28,393 nucleotides of DNA from RZZS01 sp964491785. GTDB lineage: Bacteria; Pseudomonadota; Alphaproteobacteria; Micavibrionales; Micavibrionaceae. Both the position numbers and the translations under genes were made by a program. The DNA lies in the NCBI GenBank assembly GCA_964491785.1, contig CAZBGS010000012.1, positions 1-28,393 of the forward strand. The letters are read 5' to 3'. Of this stretch, positions 8,801 to 15,974 are shown one piece after another. Each line of letters starts with the position of its first letter. The stretch's first letter is position 1. The notes below the pieces were generated by a model. That model did no database searches. It had not been told where the DNA came from and was given only the letters and a program-made list of their open reading frames with translations.

Positions 8801-9113
8801 AGCGGATCTGCTGATCGGGGGCGCCGGCGCCGACATTTTCCGGTATCTGGATATCGGGGACGCCGGCGACGTCATCCAGGGCTTCGAGGCAATCGACAGG
8901 ATCGACCTTAACGCCCTGCTTGCCGCCAACGGGCTGGGGAGCATGGACAAGGCGCTTTCAGACGGTTACGTTTCCGTCACGCAGAGCGGCGCGCACGCAG
9001 TCGTGGCCTTCGATACCGACGGTGCGGCGGGAGCGGCCAAGGCCGTAGTCCTTGCCACGGTCGAGAACTTCAACGCCAACGAGTTGCAGTTCGTCAACAC
9101 CGCCACCGCCTAA
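5883..9113 (+). CDS. secreted GH5 glycanase (endoglucanase-like) with RTX-type repeats
   Basis: 1076 residues. Residues 1-310 are a GH5 (cellulase family A) catalytic domain: RLPFTWERLQP, LDMHNYARYNG, acid/base Glu128 in LMNEPYN, and nucleophile Glu235 in LFLGETGAAND. A Pro/Gln/Glu-rich linker spans ~311-343. The remainder is Gly/Asp/Asn-rich. Two related ~150-residue modules (starting ~343 and ~790) each open with GITA.. and TxxGTSKxD and end in VYGGxGxD. RTX nonapeptides (GGAGDDVIYG and similar) cluster at ~655-700 and ~935-985, followed by an IxGFEAIDRIDL-type end. There is no N-terminal Sec signal, and C-terminal RTX repeats usually mean type I secretion with Ca2+-dependent folding outside the cell. 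The likely substrate is a beta-glucan or the cell's own EPS. AAGGAG precedes the start. It ends 4 bp inside the stop region of the opposing GH5 gene. Confidence 0.9.
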   Translation: MSIQYKGVNLSGLEFGSGNRIWVDYALPGKEHYDYWAKNVGSNIIRLPFTWERLQPQAGGALDKAYLSYLSDSVSFAKANGMTIILDMHNYARYNGQLTDAAKLSDVWNKLGDVFGGDKSVWFNLMNEPYNIPAQQWADISQKVVNDLRADGITNKILLSGTAWSGAHSWVSSGNAAAYANFKDPLNNFAFDVHQYLDADSSGFTGKAVPGAGSTRLVQVTEWAESKGFKLFLGETGAANDSLPGQEHANTEIEAMMKYMEAHSQAWIGWTLWGAGPWWGKDYCFYINPEGLGTSNVKHAHAISDMMEFMTPGAPQQEPQQPEPQQPPATQEPSDPEPTPTGGITADNKAGATTINGTSKDDIVNTLMANMDSTDNIKLGAGKDTLVIRDADFTFETGRYTGLSGIDVIDARASTGNAVIKVGAAFMNTTDNGTLQINYGSAGIQLDTSGINKQGHEVLLNGSGVVRLWGGADSVTVNAGTTGTVYGGGGNDLMIVRGGNATLEGQVGDDRMVVMEAARVTMRGGDGNDTFEFAKDLLTKDITVDGGAGNDTLIFRQSVNVDASDSSNVRGIEAIRFGGAENSFALLNGNTGQSLTVSGEGSTPVNARLDVSAITSDRTINIGENINLSISGKLAGSLVLQMNAGANGSIAGSTGNEIIIGNALNNILHGGGGNDTLTGGGGADVFVFKPGDGTDTITDFAAGSDRIDLRAFGTVKGLANLGLSQSGADTVVTISSSEKIILKNVTMAALKAQDFIFGSGGTTPTQPNPDPDPVSVIKPVPEPHGNEAGITANIYLRPTTVTGTSKNDTILAFNTQLDPGDVANLGQGYDTLKILSQRADLNTDNFKGIKGVDHIDLTSCTSPGIVKLGTTFLANSDHGEVTISHGKAGLKMLDTSALDHSKFDVFLYGEGDVLLSSGNDKVTLIGGAPGKVYGGAGDDVIYGDTGNDILYGGSGMDFLYGHDGNDILIGGPGADLLIGGAGADIFRYLDIGDAGDVIQGFEAIDRIDLNALLAANGLGSMDKALSDGYVSVTQSGAHAVVAFDTDGAAGAAKAVVLATVENFNANELQFVNTATA

Positions 9114-10120
9114 CCTGGACTCTCCTGAGAGACCGAAACCCTCCTCCCTGCCGGAGGAGGGTTCTTTTTTCGGTATCCTTCCAGCCAGCCGCGGACGAAA
9201 TCTCCCATTTCCCTGTCAGTGCCCAGCATCGCCGGGCCGCATTCGGGGTCGTAGCTCCATGCCGTCCAGCTGATATGCGGCCTTTCGTCGAGATAGGCGC
9301 GCAAAGGCTCGGCGTAACCGTCAAGGGTTCCGTAGAAGGGGGTGGCGCGGTTTTTCTTTTCGGAACTCCAGCCCCATTCCGATATGAACAAGGGAATTCT
9401 CCTGGAGGCGTCGCCGAAAAGGCCGTCCCATGTCTCCGGCTTCCAGCCTGCGTAGATATGGGCGACATAAACCAGATTCTCGCCATGCAAAGGGTCTTCC
9501 ACGGCAAAAGATGGCATCTGGCTCCAGTGGGGCGAGCCTACGAGCAGGACTGTTTCGGGGGCGTCCTTTCTGACCTGATCGACCCATTTCTGGGCGGTTT
9601 CGCGGAAGGCGAGCCAGTTTTTGCGCTCCCGGTGCTTCGGGCCGATTGGTTCGTTGAAGATTTCGTACATTATATTCGGATGTTTCGCATAGCGGGGTGC
9701 GGCGATCTTCCAGAAATATTCCAGCTTGCGCGCCGTCCTTTTGTCGTTCCAGTCGGCTATCTCGTGCCAGTCGATGACACAATAAATATTTCGTTTGCGG
9801 CATTCCTCGACAGCGGGGTCGAGGCGGTCGCGGAGATAGTCGCCGGGGCCGAGACGATCCCATTCTTTGGGCTGCACCGGAAGGCGGAGGACGTTGACGT
9901 TCCATCCTTCTTCCGAATCCGTCACCTTTCGCAGCAGGCTCATCGGGTCATGCCAGGAGAGGCTGCACAGGCTTACGCCCCGCAAGGTTACCGGTTCTCC
10001 CTGCAAGGTCTGAAGCGTGTTTCCAGCCACCCGCAGCCTCGGAAGAACTTCATATTCATAGGCCTTGCCCTCAGGAGAGAAAATTATGAGGCTCAATGCG
10101 GCCACAAGTAATAACCTCAT
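9110..10120 (-). CDS. Sec-exported GH5 glycanase, last gene of the EPS operon
   Basis: 336 residues. An N-terminal signal peptide runs about residues 1-20 (RLLLVAALSLIIF core, cleavage probably near GKA-YE). The GH5 catalytic residues are visible: Glu157 in EIFNEPIG and Glu248 in LFISEWGW, with VIDWHEI at ~115-121. Expected activity is endo-hydrolysis of a beta-linked glucan or mannan in the periplasm or outside. The start overlaps the Wzy-like gene by ATGA (10117-10120), so it is translationally coupled to the EPS operon. This points to processing of the EPS itself rather than nutrition (inference). The 3' end overlaps the RTX-GH5 gene by 4 bp tail to tail, and its last ~20 codons include the opposite-strand terminator hairpin, which encodes the KKNPPPAGRR tail. 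Confidence 0.9.
   Translation of the reverse strand: MRLLLVAALSLIIFSPEGKAYEYEVLPRLRVAGNTLQTLQGEPVTLRGVSLCSLSWHDPMSLLRKVTDSEEGWNVNVLRLPVQPKEWDRLGPGDYLRDRLDPAVEECRKRNIYCVIDWHEIADWNDKRTARKLEYFWKIAAPRYAKHPNIMYEIFNEPIGPKHRERKNWLAFRETAQKWVDQVRKDAPETVLLVGSPHWSQMPSFAVEDPLHGENLVYVAHIYAGWKPETWDGLFGDASRRIPLFISEWGWSSEKKNRATPFYGTLDGYAEPLRAYLDERPHISWTAWSYDPECGPAMLGTDREMGDFVRGWLEGYRKKNPPPAGRRVSVSQESPG
9137..9170 (+). terminator. strong intrinsic terminator of the RTX-GH5 gene
   Basis: An 11-bp perfect stem (AACCCTCCTCC at 9137-9147 with GGAGGAGGGTT at 9153-9163) and a 5-nt loop is followed by C and six T. It starts 23 bp after the plus-strand stop. The whole element lies inside the coding end of the minus-strand GH5 gene. 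It has no T-tract on the other strand, so it should act in one direction only. Confidence 0.9.
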
Positions 10121-11403
10121 GTCATGATCCTTTCTGTTTCAGGCGTTTCGGCATCGGGCTGGCTGGTGCGCGCAATTACGTAGCCATAGCAGAACCATAG
10201 CAGAGCCGCGGTTTTGATGGTGAAGATCGCATAGGAGATCATGAAGCCGAAGCTTAGGAACAACGAGGCTCCAAACCAGTAAACCCTGGCTTCGGGGGAA
10301 AACTTCCCCTTGAATATTATCGGCGGGAGCCAGTAAAGCAGAAAGCCGAATACGCCCTGGGTGCCGATGAGATAGAGCAGACCTGAATCGACCATCTCCT
10401 CGCTATAGGGCGCGAGACCGAAAAACTGGCCGTCTTTCGTGGAAACCAGCCTTTCCACCATCCACAAGGCCCTCGCGCCGAAGCCTTCGCCGCCGAGGTT
10501 GAACATTCCGCTTTCGACGACAAACACGCTGACCGCAAGAGAGGCGAGAAATATCAGGGCGGACAGGCGGTGATCCAGACGCGAGAACAGAAAACGGAAC
10601 ACAATAACCAGAACGAGCGAGCCGAGCGCCATGCGGGCGTCTCCCATCCATATAAGCAAAAGGGTAAGGAATATGGCGGTTATCACCTGATTTCGCGGCA
10701 GGCGGTCTTTCATCGAGATGAAATAAAGCCCCGAAATAAAGGCGTAAAAACCAAGAGAGACCGGCTCAAGGAAAACAGAGGAAATGCGGTGGATCTCGAT
10801 GGGAAAAGGGAAAAAGCGTTCGCCGGGCCGGATACCGCTGACAAACACATCGCCATCCACGTATTCGAAGGAATCGGGATCATATCCCTTGGCGATAAAA
10901 TATTCCCTGATATTGAAGAAGTCGGTGAAGACGTCGAGAAAAAATGCTTCGAACAGAGCGACAGCGCCGATAAAGGCGCTGAGCTTAAGAAGCGTTCCCG
11001 TGAAATCCGCTCTGTATGCGGCCAGACCAAGGGCGGCGAAGACCGGCATAATCATCACGTCACGCAATTGCCTGATCATAATTTCCTCTCTGAAAACGGA
11101 AAGGAAAGCCAGAAAAACAAACTGAAGGATAAGGACAATCAGCCAGTAATAACGGCCGGGATCAGGCCTGACAAAGCCGTATGCGGCCGCCAGCGAGACA
11201 AGGATAAGTTCCGACAGGATGACATGGGTTTCGGAAATGCCGGTCAGCCTGGTATTAACGAAGCAAAGGAAAAAATTAAAAAGCACCGCCCCGGCCACGA
11301 TCCGGGAAGGCAATCCGTCCAGCCAGCCAGCTCTTGCCGGATGCGCTCCTTCCCTCGCCTGGCTTTTTGCGGTTCCGGCGGCGATTACGTCCTCGGCTGT
11401 CAT
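10117..11403 (-). CDS. Wzy-like O-antigen/EPS polymerase (multi-pass membrane)
   Basis: About 428 residues from the ATG at 11403. There are roughly 11-12 hydrophobic helices, for example IVAGAVLFNFFLCFV, YWLIVLILQFVFLAFLSVF and ALIFLASLAVSVFVVES. A large loop (FFNIREYFIAKG to HRISSVFLEP) precedes the MGDARMALGSL region. This is the general plan of Wzy polymerases and O-antigen ligases, whose sequences are poorly conserved. Position among flippase, transferase and export genes favours Wzy: linking lipid-bound repeat units at the outer face of the inner membrane. The frame extends upstream to 11565, but the start at 11403 forms an ATGA overlap with the stop of the preceding GT4 gene, and the extension would be an antisense-like, Arg-rich tail lying inside that gene. 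It also overlaps the next gene by ATGA. Confidence 0.75.
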   Translation of the reverse strand: MTAEDVIAAGTAKSQAREGAHPARAGWLDGLPSRIVAGAVLFNFFLCFVNTRLTGISETHVILSELILVSLAAAYGFVRPDPGRYYWLIVLILQFVFLAFLSVFREEIMIRQLRDVMIMPVFAALGLAAYRADFTGTLLKLSAFIGAVALFEAFFLDVFTDFFNIREYFIAKGYDPDSFEYVDGDVFVSGIRPGERFFPFPIEIHRISSVFLEPVSLGFYAFISGLYFISMKDRLPRNQVITAIFLTLLLIWMGDARMALGSLVLVIVFRFLFSRLDHRLSALIFLASLAVSVFVVESGMFNLGGEGFGARALWMVERLVSTKDGQFFGLAPYSEEMVDSGLLYLIGTQGVFGFLLYWLPPIIFKGKFSPEARVYWFGASLFLSFGFMISYAIFTIKTAALLWFCYGYVIARTSQPDAETPETERIMT

Positions 11404-12500
11404 CCGCAAAACTCCCTGTAGGCAGTGATCGTTTCCTCGGCGAGCTTGTCCCATGAAAATCCGGCGGCGAATTCCCTCGCCCTGCGGCGATCCGGAAGCG
11501 ATATGGAGCCGAGATGTTTGGCAATGCTTGCGGCGGCCTCTACCGGTTTGGTGAAATCGACGCACATACCGACCTTGCCGGCGGATACCAGTTCTCGGAA
11601 GGATTCATTGGGCTGGACGAAGGGAACAAGGCCTACCGACATCGCCTCCAGCATCGACATGCCAAATCCCTCGAAGGAAGACGCCGAGACAAACCAGCCG
11701 CAGTCGCGGAGTATGGCCTGCAATTCCTGGCTGGTGACAAATCCATGGAATATTACTTCTTTTTCAACGCCGTGGCCTGAAGCAAGCGATGAGAGGGAGG
11801 CGACGCTGACATCCCATTCCGGCCCGACTATATGCAGCCTGCCGGGCGCGCCGTGGCGGTTTTTCAGATGCGCGAAGGTCTCGACCAGGGCGGCGACATT
11901 CTTGTGTTTGGCCAGCCTGCCAAGATAGACGAAATCATCGCCCTGCGCGGTGAAGTCTCCCGGCGGAGCGATGGCGTTCGGCTTCAGGATCAGGTTGTCG
12001 TTGACGCCTTTAAATATGTTGTAATCGTTTTGAGAAATAGCGAACAGGGCACGGTAGCGCCTGCCAGATGTTCTTGTTATCAGGCCGAAATAGACTTTCT
12101 TGATCGCCGAGAAATCTTTGGTGTGAAAAAAACCGCCATGCGTCGTGGCAAATGCAGGCTTGCCGGTTAGTCCGGCCAGAAGCGATATATAATCGAAGAA
12201 ACCATCGGTGTTATGAACATGAATAATATCAAAGCCTTTGAGAAACGAGGGGGCGACCAGCGGCAGAAAAAATCTTCTGCGGCCCACAAATGAAACCCGG
12301 TGAACAGGTATGCCCTCGATCATTTCATATGAAGGCAGGACGCCACTATCTCCGTGAAATACCCTGTTAAGTGTCAGAACGGCGCATTCGTGTCCCAGTT
12401 TCTGCTGATGCTCGATCATGCTTTTGACATAGGCTTCGAGACCCCCGACGGCCGGGTGGAACTGGCGGACGATATGTAGGATGCGGAAACTTTCTTTCAT
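11400..12500 (-). CDS. GT4 glycosyltransferase
   Basis: 366 residues with a GT-B fold layout. The N-terminal domain starts RILHIVRQFHPAVGGLEAYV, carrying the GGLE loop typical of GT4. A domain junction lies near residues 180-195 (YLGRLAKHKN). The C-terminal donor site shows SSFEGFGMSMLEAMSVGLVPF, which is the EX7E-type motif of retaining GT4 enzymes. It should add one sugar from a nucleotide donor to the lipid-linked repeat unit on the cytoplasmic face. The donor cannot be read from sequence; GDP-mannose is plausible because manC is nearby. GGAG precedes the ATG by 7 nt. It overlaps both neighbours by 4 bp. Confidence 0.85.
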   Translation of the reverse strand: MKESFRILHIVRQFHPAVGGLEAYVKSMIEHQQKLGHECAVLTLNRVFHGDSGVLPSYEMIEGIPVHRVSFVGRRRFFLPLVAPSFLKGFDIIHVHNTDGFFDYISLLAGLTGKPAFATTHGGFFHTKDFSAIKKVYFGLITRTSGRRYRALFAISQNDYNIFKGVNDNLILKPNAIAPPGDFTAQGDDFVYLGRLAKHKNVAALVETFAHLKNRHGAPGRLHIVGPEWDVSVASLSSLASGHGVEKEVIFHGFVTSQELQAILRDCGWFVSASSFEGFGMSMLEAMSVGLVPFVQPNESFRELVSAGKVGMCVDFTKPVEAAASIAKHLGSISLPDRRRAREFAAGFSWDKLAEETITAYREFCG

Positions 12501-13888
12501 GGCGTTTCTCCGGTAATCGAATTGGATTCTTCAGAAATAACGGGCGGCGAGGCAGAAAGTTTTTCCAGGAATTCCTCATACGCCTGCATGATCGTGTCTT
12601 CATTGAATTCATGCGCATAACGGGCGGCGTTTTCGCTCCATTGCCGGAGAAGCGAAGGTTCGGAAAAAATTTTTAAAAAGGCATCGCGCCAGGCCTGTTC
12701 ATCCCCGGGCCTGACCAGCATTCCGGTGACGCCATTGCGAACCAGTTCGGCGGTGCCTCCGGCATCGCTGCCGATGACCGGGGTTCCAAGCTGCAAAGCC
12801 TGTGCGGTTACCAGTCCGTAACTCTCGGCCACCAGCGATGTCATGCAATACAGATCGCTTTCCATCAGCACTGACGCGATCTCGTGACGGGGCACGAAGC
12901 CCCGGAAAGTCACCCACTTTCTACCACCGTATTCCGTCCTTAAACGTTGTTCACTCGGGCCTGTGCCGAGTACGGTCAGATGAAAATGATGGTCGCGGCT
13001 CAACCCGTCCAGCGTGCGCAGAAGAAATTCAATTCCTTTGACAGGATCGATACGGCCTGCGAAAAGCAAGCGCACGTGATCGGAATTTTTCCTCTCGGCA
13101 AGCGGAGGCGCAGCCTCCGGCACGTTCTGGATCACTGCCGACAGGGCACGATCAGTGGCGGGAACCATCTTTCTGGTTTTTTCGAGATTTGACCTTGATG
13201 GTGAAATAAATCCGAGGCGCGGGACTTTTTTCAAAGGAGCCTGACGCAGAACGCCCACCATCTTGCATTGCAGGCACTGGCGCTTGCAGATTTTTTCTTC
13301 TTTAAACATCCCTGTGTTGAAACAGGCAAGATTAAGATCGTGCAGCATGTAAGCCACTGGAATATCCCGGCGGCCGATCTCCGCCAGCGAATTGAACCCG
13401 AGGCCGATTAAATTGTCGATAAATATGTAATCGGGATTTACCTTGTCGAGAATGGAGCCAATCATCCCCGGATTGCGCCTGTCGAAATAATCATGCAGAT
13501 GCCAGACGGCCTTGCGCCATGCGGGAAGATTCTGGGTGCGCTCGAACAGCGTATAGTGCCTGGGGGTTTTGATCCGGTAAATCCTGAAGCCTTCCGGAGA
13601 CATATCTCCCAATGAGGGAGGAGCATCTTTTTCCTTGAGAGTGATGACACTGACATTGTAGCCGCGTTTCGAAAGCAGCACAGCCCGGTTGTAGGCAGCG
13701 ATCTCCGCTCCGCCGAAAATATGCGGAAAGAAGATTGACGAGACTATCATGATATTTCTCTTGTCAATGGTCTTATCGACGTTGTCCGTCTGAATGCCGT
13801 AAAAAGAAGATTCATTGACTCCCGGGATATTCCCGCGGAAGGTACTCAAGCAATGTCTTGTGTATACTTCACCTTGCATATACTTCAC
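12497..13888 (-). CDS. GT4 glycosyltransferase with Cys cluster
   Basis: Up to 463 residues. The recognisable GT-B domain begins at ~45 (NIMIVSSIFFPHIFGGAE). YMLHDLNLACF is followed by a C-x3-C-x2-C cluster (Cys201, 205, 208), seen in many GT4 enzymes and possibly metal-binding. The acceptor/donor hinge is LLFAGRIDPVKG, and the donor motif is ESYGLVTAQALQLGTPVIGSD. The start is uncertain. GTG at 13888 and ATG at 13879 begin 5-14 bp after the flippase stop but have weak ribosome sites. ATG at 13750 matches where the family normally starts but would leave a 140-bp gap inside an otherwise compact operon. The 46-residue N-terminal extension resembles nothing I know. Confidence 0.8.
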   Translation of the reverse strand: MKYMQGEVYTRHCLSTFRGNIPGVNESSFYGIQTDNVDKTIDKRNIMIVSSIFFPHIFGGAEIAAYNRAVLLSKRGYNVSVITLKEKDAPPSLGDMSPEGFRIYRIKTPRHYTLFERTQNLPAWRKAVWHLHDYFDRRNPGMIGSILDKVNPDYIFIDNLIGLGFNSLAEIGRRDIPVAYMLHDLNLACFNTGMFKEEKICKRQCLQCKMVGVLRQAPLKKVPRLGFISPSRSNLEKTRKMVPATDRALSAVIQNVPEAAPPLAERKNSDHVRLLFAGRIDPVKGIEFLLRTLDGLSRDHHFHLTVLGTGPSEQRLRTEYGGRKWVTFRGFVPRHEIASVLMESDLYCMTSLVAESYGLVTAQALQLGTPVIGSDAGGTAELVRNGVTGMLVRPGDEQAWRDAFLKIFSEPSLLRQWSENAARYAHEFNEDTIMQAYEEFLEKLSASPPVISEESNSITGETP

Positions 13889-13893
13889 TTACA

Positions 13894-15201
13894 TTATCGT
13901 AAATTATCAATATCATCGGCTGCGGACGGGGGCCGTACCCAGACTGCGCGGGCGTAAACCACAGTTACCACCGAAACAATTATCGTATTGAGCACAATGC
14001 CATAAACCCCGAAGGCGATTACTCCTATCGAGCCAAAGATCGCAGTCAGGAAGAAGCTGACAACGCTCAGATAAAAATTTTCACGATCCTTATGCATGGC
14101 GAAGAGGGCTCCGCCCGCTGCCGTTGCGCAGATCCTCACCAGCAGAACCGCAAGCATGATCCACAGAAGAGGGATATATTCGAGCAGGGCATCATTTTGG
14201 GCAAACCGGAGTATCAGAGGAACCGTCAGTCCCGCCAGCAGCGAGAGGGCAAATGTCGTAAGCAGCGTTCGTTTGAGGCATATCTTAAAAAGCTCGTTGA
14301 AAGGAGCCAGGTTACAGCTGTCGTAAACCTTGATCAGGCGGGGCCGGTACACGACCATCACACCGGAATTGACCAGATTCCATGTAGCGGTCACGACCTG
14401 CGAGAACAGGACGTAGATACCGGTTATCTCCAGGTTCAGGAAAAGGGTTACGATGTAACGATCCATGTAATAATTGGCGACACTCAGCACGTCGGTCACA
14501 TAGAGCTTGAAAGAGCTTTTGATCTTTTCGGGATACCACAGCCGCTCAAGCTTGCTGCCGAAGGCTTTCTTCCATGGCCAGCCTCGCGACAGCCAGGCGG
14601 CCAGGAGCATGGCCACCATTCCTCCGCCAATCCAGAAGGAGAGAACGGCTTCAAGCGTTTGCAGCGATGGATACAGGAAAGCGAGAACGACGTATAGATA
14701 AATCCAGCTGGCGGACTGAAGCGTAAAAACGAAATTCGCCAGCTTGGGATATTGCAGATTGTTGACGAGGACGAAGGCATCGAAGCACAGATGTTCGGTC
14801 AGAAATACGGCCAGGGCCAGCATTGCAAGCATTGTCGCGTCAAAATACCAGCCGATTCCATAAGCCACCGGTATCATGAGAATATAGACCAATATCATGC
14901 CAAGCCCGTAATGGCGCAGATGGTGGGTCAGCTCGGCAAGCGACTGATGGACGGCATCGCGCGAGAGCAGCGTGAAAACCCCGCCGCGCATGATCGACTG
15001 CACAGTTCCGGAAGCTCCGACGATAAGGCCGTAGATGCCCAGTTCCTCAAGCCCGAGAAAGCGGGCGATAAAGAGCGAAAGAATAAATTTGGCGGCCAGC
15101 ATCCCTACGCGCATTCCCATTATCGCGAGCGAGGAAAACGTCTCGTTGTCCCATATTCGCTGCTTCATGGTGGGGGATGTCTGGCCCGCCGCAACTCTCA
15201 T
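13894..15201 (-). CDS. Wzx-like polysaccharide flippase
   Basis: 435 residues with about 12 hydrophobic helices spread over the length, fitting the polysaccharide/oligosaccharide exporter (MOP) superfamily. The N-terminal part, ETFSSLAIMGMRVGMLAAKFILSLFIARFLGLEELGIYGLI, matches the conserved first helix and the 'FxxxELGxYGL' turn of these flippases. Its expected job is moving the undecaprenyl-linked repeat unit across the inner membrane. The start overlaps the CpsD-like gene by ATGA (15198-15201). The stop is 5 bp before the first possible start of the GT4 gene. Confidence 0.85.
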   Translation of the reverse strand: MRVAAGQTSPTMKQRIWDNETFSSLAIMGMRVGMLAAKFILSLFIARFLGLEELGIYGLIVGASGTVQSIMRGGVFTLLSRDAVHQSLAELTHHLRHYGLGMILVYILMIPVAYGIGWYFDATMLAMLALAVFLTEHLCFDAFVLVNNLQYPKLANFVFTLQSASWIYLYVVLAFLYPSLQTLEAVLSFWIGGGMVAMLLAAWLSRGWPWKKAFGSKLERLWYPEKIKSSFKLYVTDVLSVANYYMDRYIVTLFLNLEITGIYVLFSQVVTATWNLVNSGVMVVYRPRLIKVYDSCNLAPFNELFKICLKRTLLTTFALSLLAGLTVPLILRFAQNDALLEYIPLLWIMLAVLLVRICATAAGGALFAMHKDRENFYLSVVSFFLTAIFGSIGVIAFGVYGIVLNTIIVSVVTVVYARAVWVRPPSAADDIDNLR

Positions 15202-15974
15202 CTGTCACCGCCGTACATAAACCGGTAAATCCATTCAGGTATATGGTACTGGCGGCGATTGAGGATGGCGCCGATAACCTGGCCGCCGTTTTCCTCAATC
15301 GTCCGCTTTAACCTCTTGGCTACCGGTTTGCGGGTGCGCTCCGCCTCCGTGACCAGAATCGTGCCGTCCACCAGATCCGTAAAGGACAGGGATGCGCCGC
15401 ATTTCAGCAATTCGTCTCCTCCGATGACAATCAAATCGAAACGCGCTCTCAGGGCTTTCATCAACGCCTGCAGGCCGGGGCCGCCGCATTCCTCGGCATT
15501 ACTGAAATAAGCGCAGACCAGTCCTGAATCCTCAATGACCACGAAGGGCAGAACGCTTCCTCCTCCGCTATTGGCGAAATCGCCCAGGGACATCGGAATG
15601 CTCTCCTCGATGTCATGGAAAAAGGCGTGATCGCGTTCAGATGCATGAATGTAAAGCACTCTGCCCGAACTGTGGATCGCGGCGGATCTTGCGGTCTGGA
15701 ACGCAATACCTGGCGCGTCCTCGCGGCCATAGGCGCTTGTGAACATGATCGCCGCATTCACCTTTATCGCCAGAGAACGGCGGATAGCATTGGATAGCGG
15801 AGCAACTTTTCTTGCGGCCACCGCCAGCTTTGGCGTTGCCGAAACTTCCTGAAGAGGCTGGGCCACCAGAGCCGCGAGCAACCGCTCCTCCCTGGAAGCC
15901 GAAGTTTTGGAACCACCCTGCTGCTTCAGGATTTCCGGCAGTTCAGGGGCTATCGCCACATTATCCTGCTTCAT
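15198..15974 (-). CDS. CpsD/BY-kinase-like protein with degenerate Walker motifs
   Basis: 258 residues, placed directly after the Wzz-like gene, as BY-kinase/CpsD partners usually are. The C-terminal half fits that family: ARFDLIVIGGDELL (Walker B region), DGTILVTEAERTRKPVAKRLKRTIEENGGQVIGAILNRR and HIPEWIYRF. The P-loop does not. The position expected for GEGKST reads TSAYGREDAPGIAF (79-92), with no Lys-Ser/Thr pair. The Walker A' region reads LYIHASERDHA where an LLIDADLRxP-type motif is usual. ATP binding and autokinase activity are therefore doubtful; only three Tyr lie near the C-terminus (243, 250, 254). A non-catalytic regulator of the chain-length complex is more likely (inference). 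It overlaps both neighbours by ATGA. Confidence 0.75.
   Translation of the reverse strand: MKQDNVAIAPELPEILKQQGGSKTSASREERLLAALVAQPLQEVSATPKLAVAARKVAPLSNAIRRSLAIKVNAAIMFTSAYGREDAPGIAFQTARSAAIHSSGRVLYIHASERDHAFFHDIEESIPMSLGDFANSGGGSVLPFVVIEDSGLVCAYFSNAEECGGPGLQALMKALRARFDLIVIGGDELLKCGASLSFTDLVDGTILVTEAERTRKPVAKRLKRTIEENGGQVIGAILNRRQYHIPEWIYRFMYGGDR

Noticed and set aside
8680..8830. short regular repeats suggesting a CRISPR-like or satellite array
   Set aside because: They encode RTX nonapeptides in frame with the glycanase; there are no identical repeats with unique spacers.
9275..10111. 278-residue open frame on the plus strand
   Set aside because: Exact antisense of the Sec-exported GH5 gene, which has a signal peptide and both catalytic Glu residues.
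10570..11421. 283-residue open frame on the plus strand
   Set aside because: Opposite the Wzy-like membrane protein; highly charged, as expected when transmembrane codons are read in reverse.
11404..11565. 54-codon upstream extension of the Wzy-like gene
   Set aside because: It lies inside the GT4 coding region, is Arg/Gly-rich and non-hydrophobic, while the ATG at 11403 gives an ATGA overlap matching the rest of the operon.
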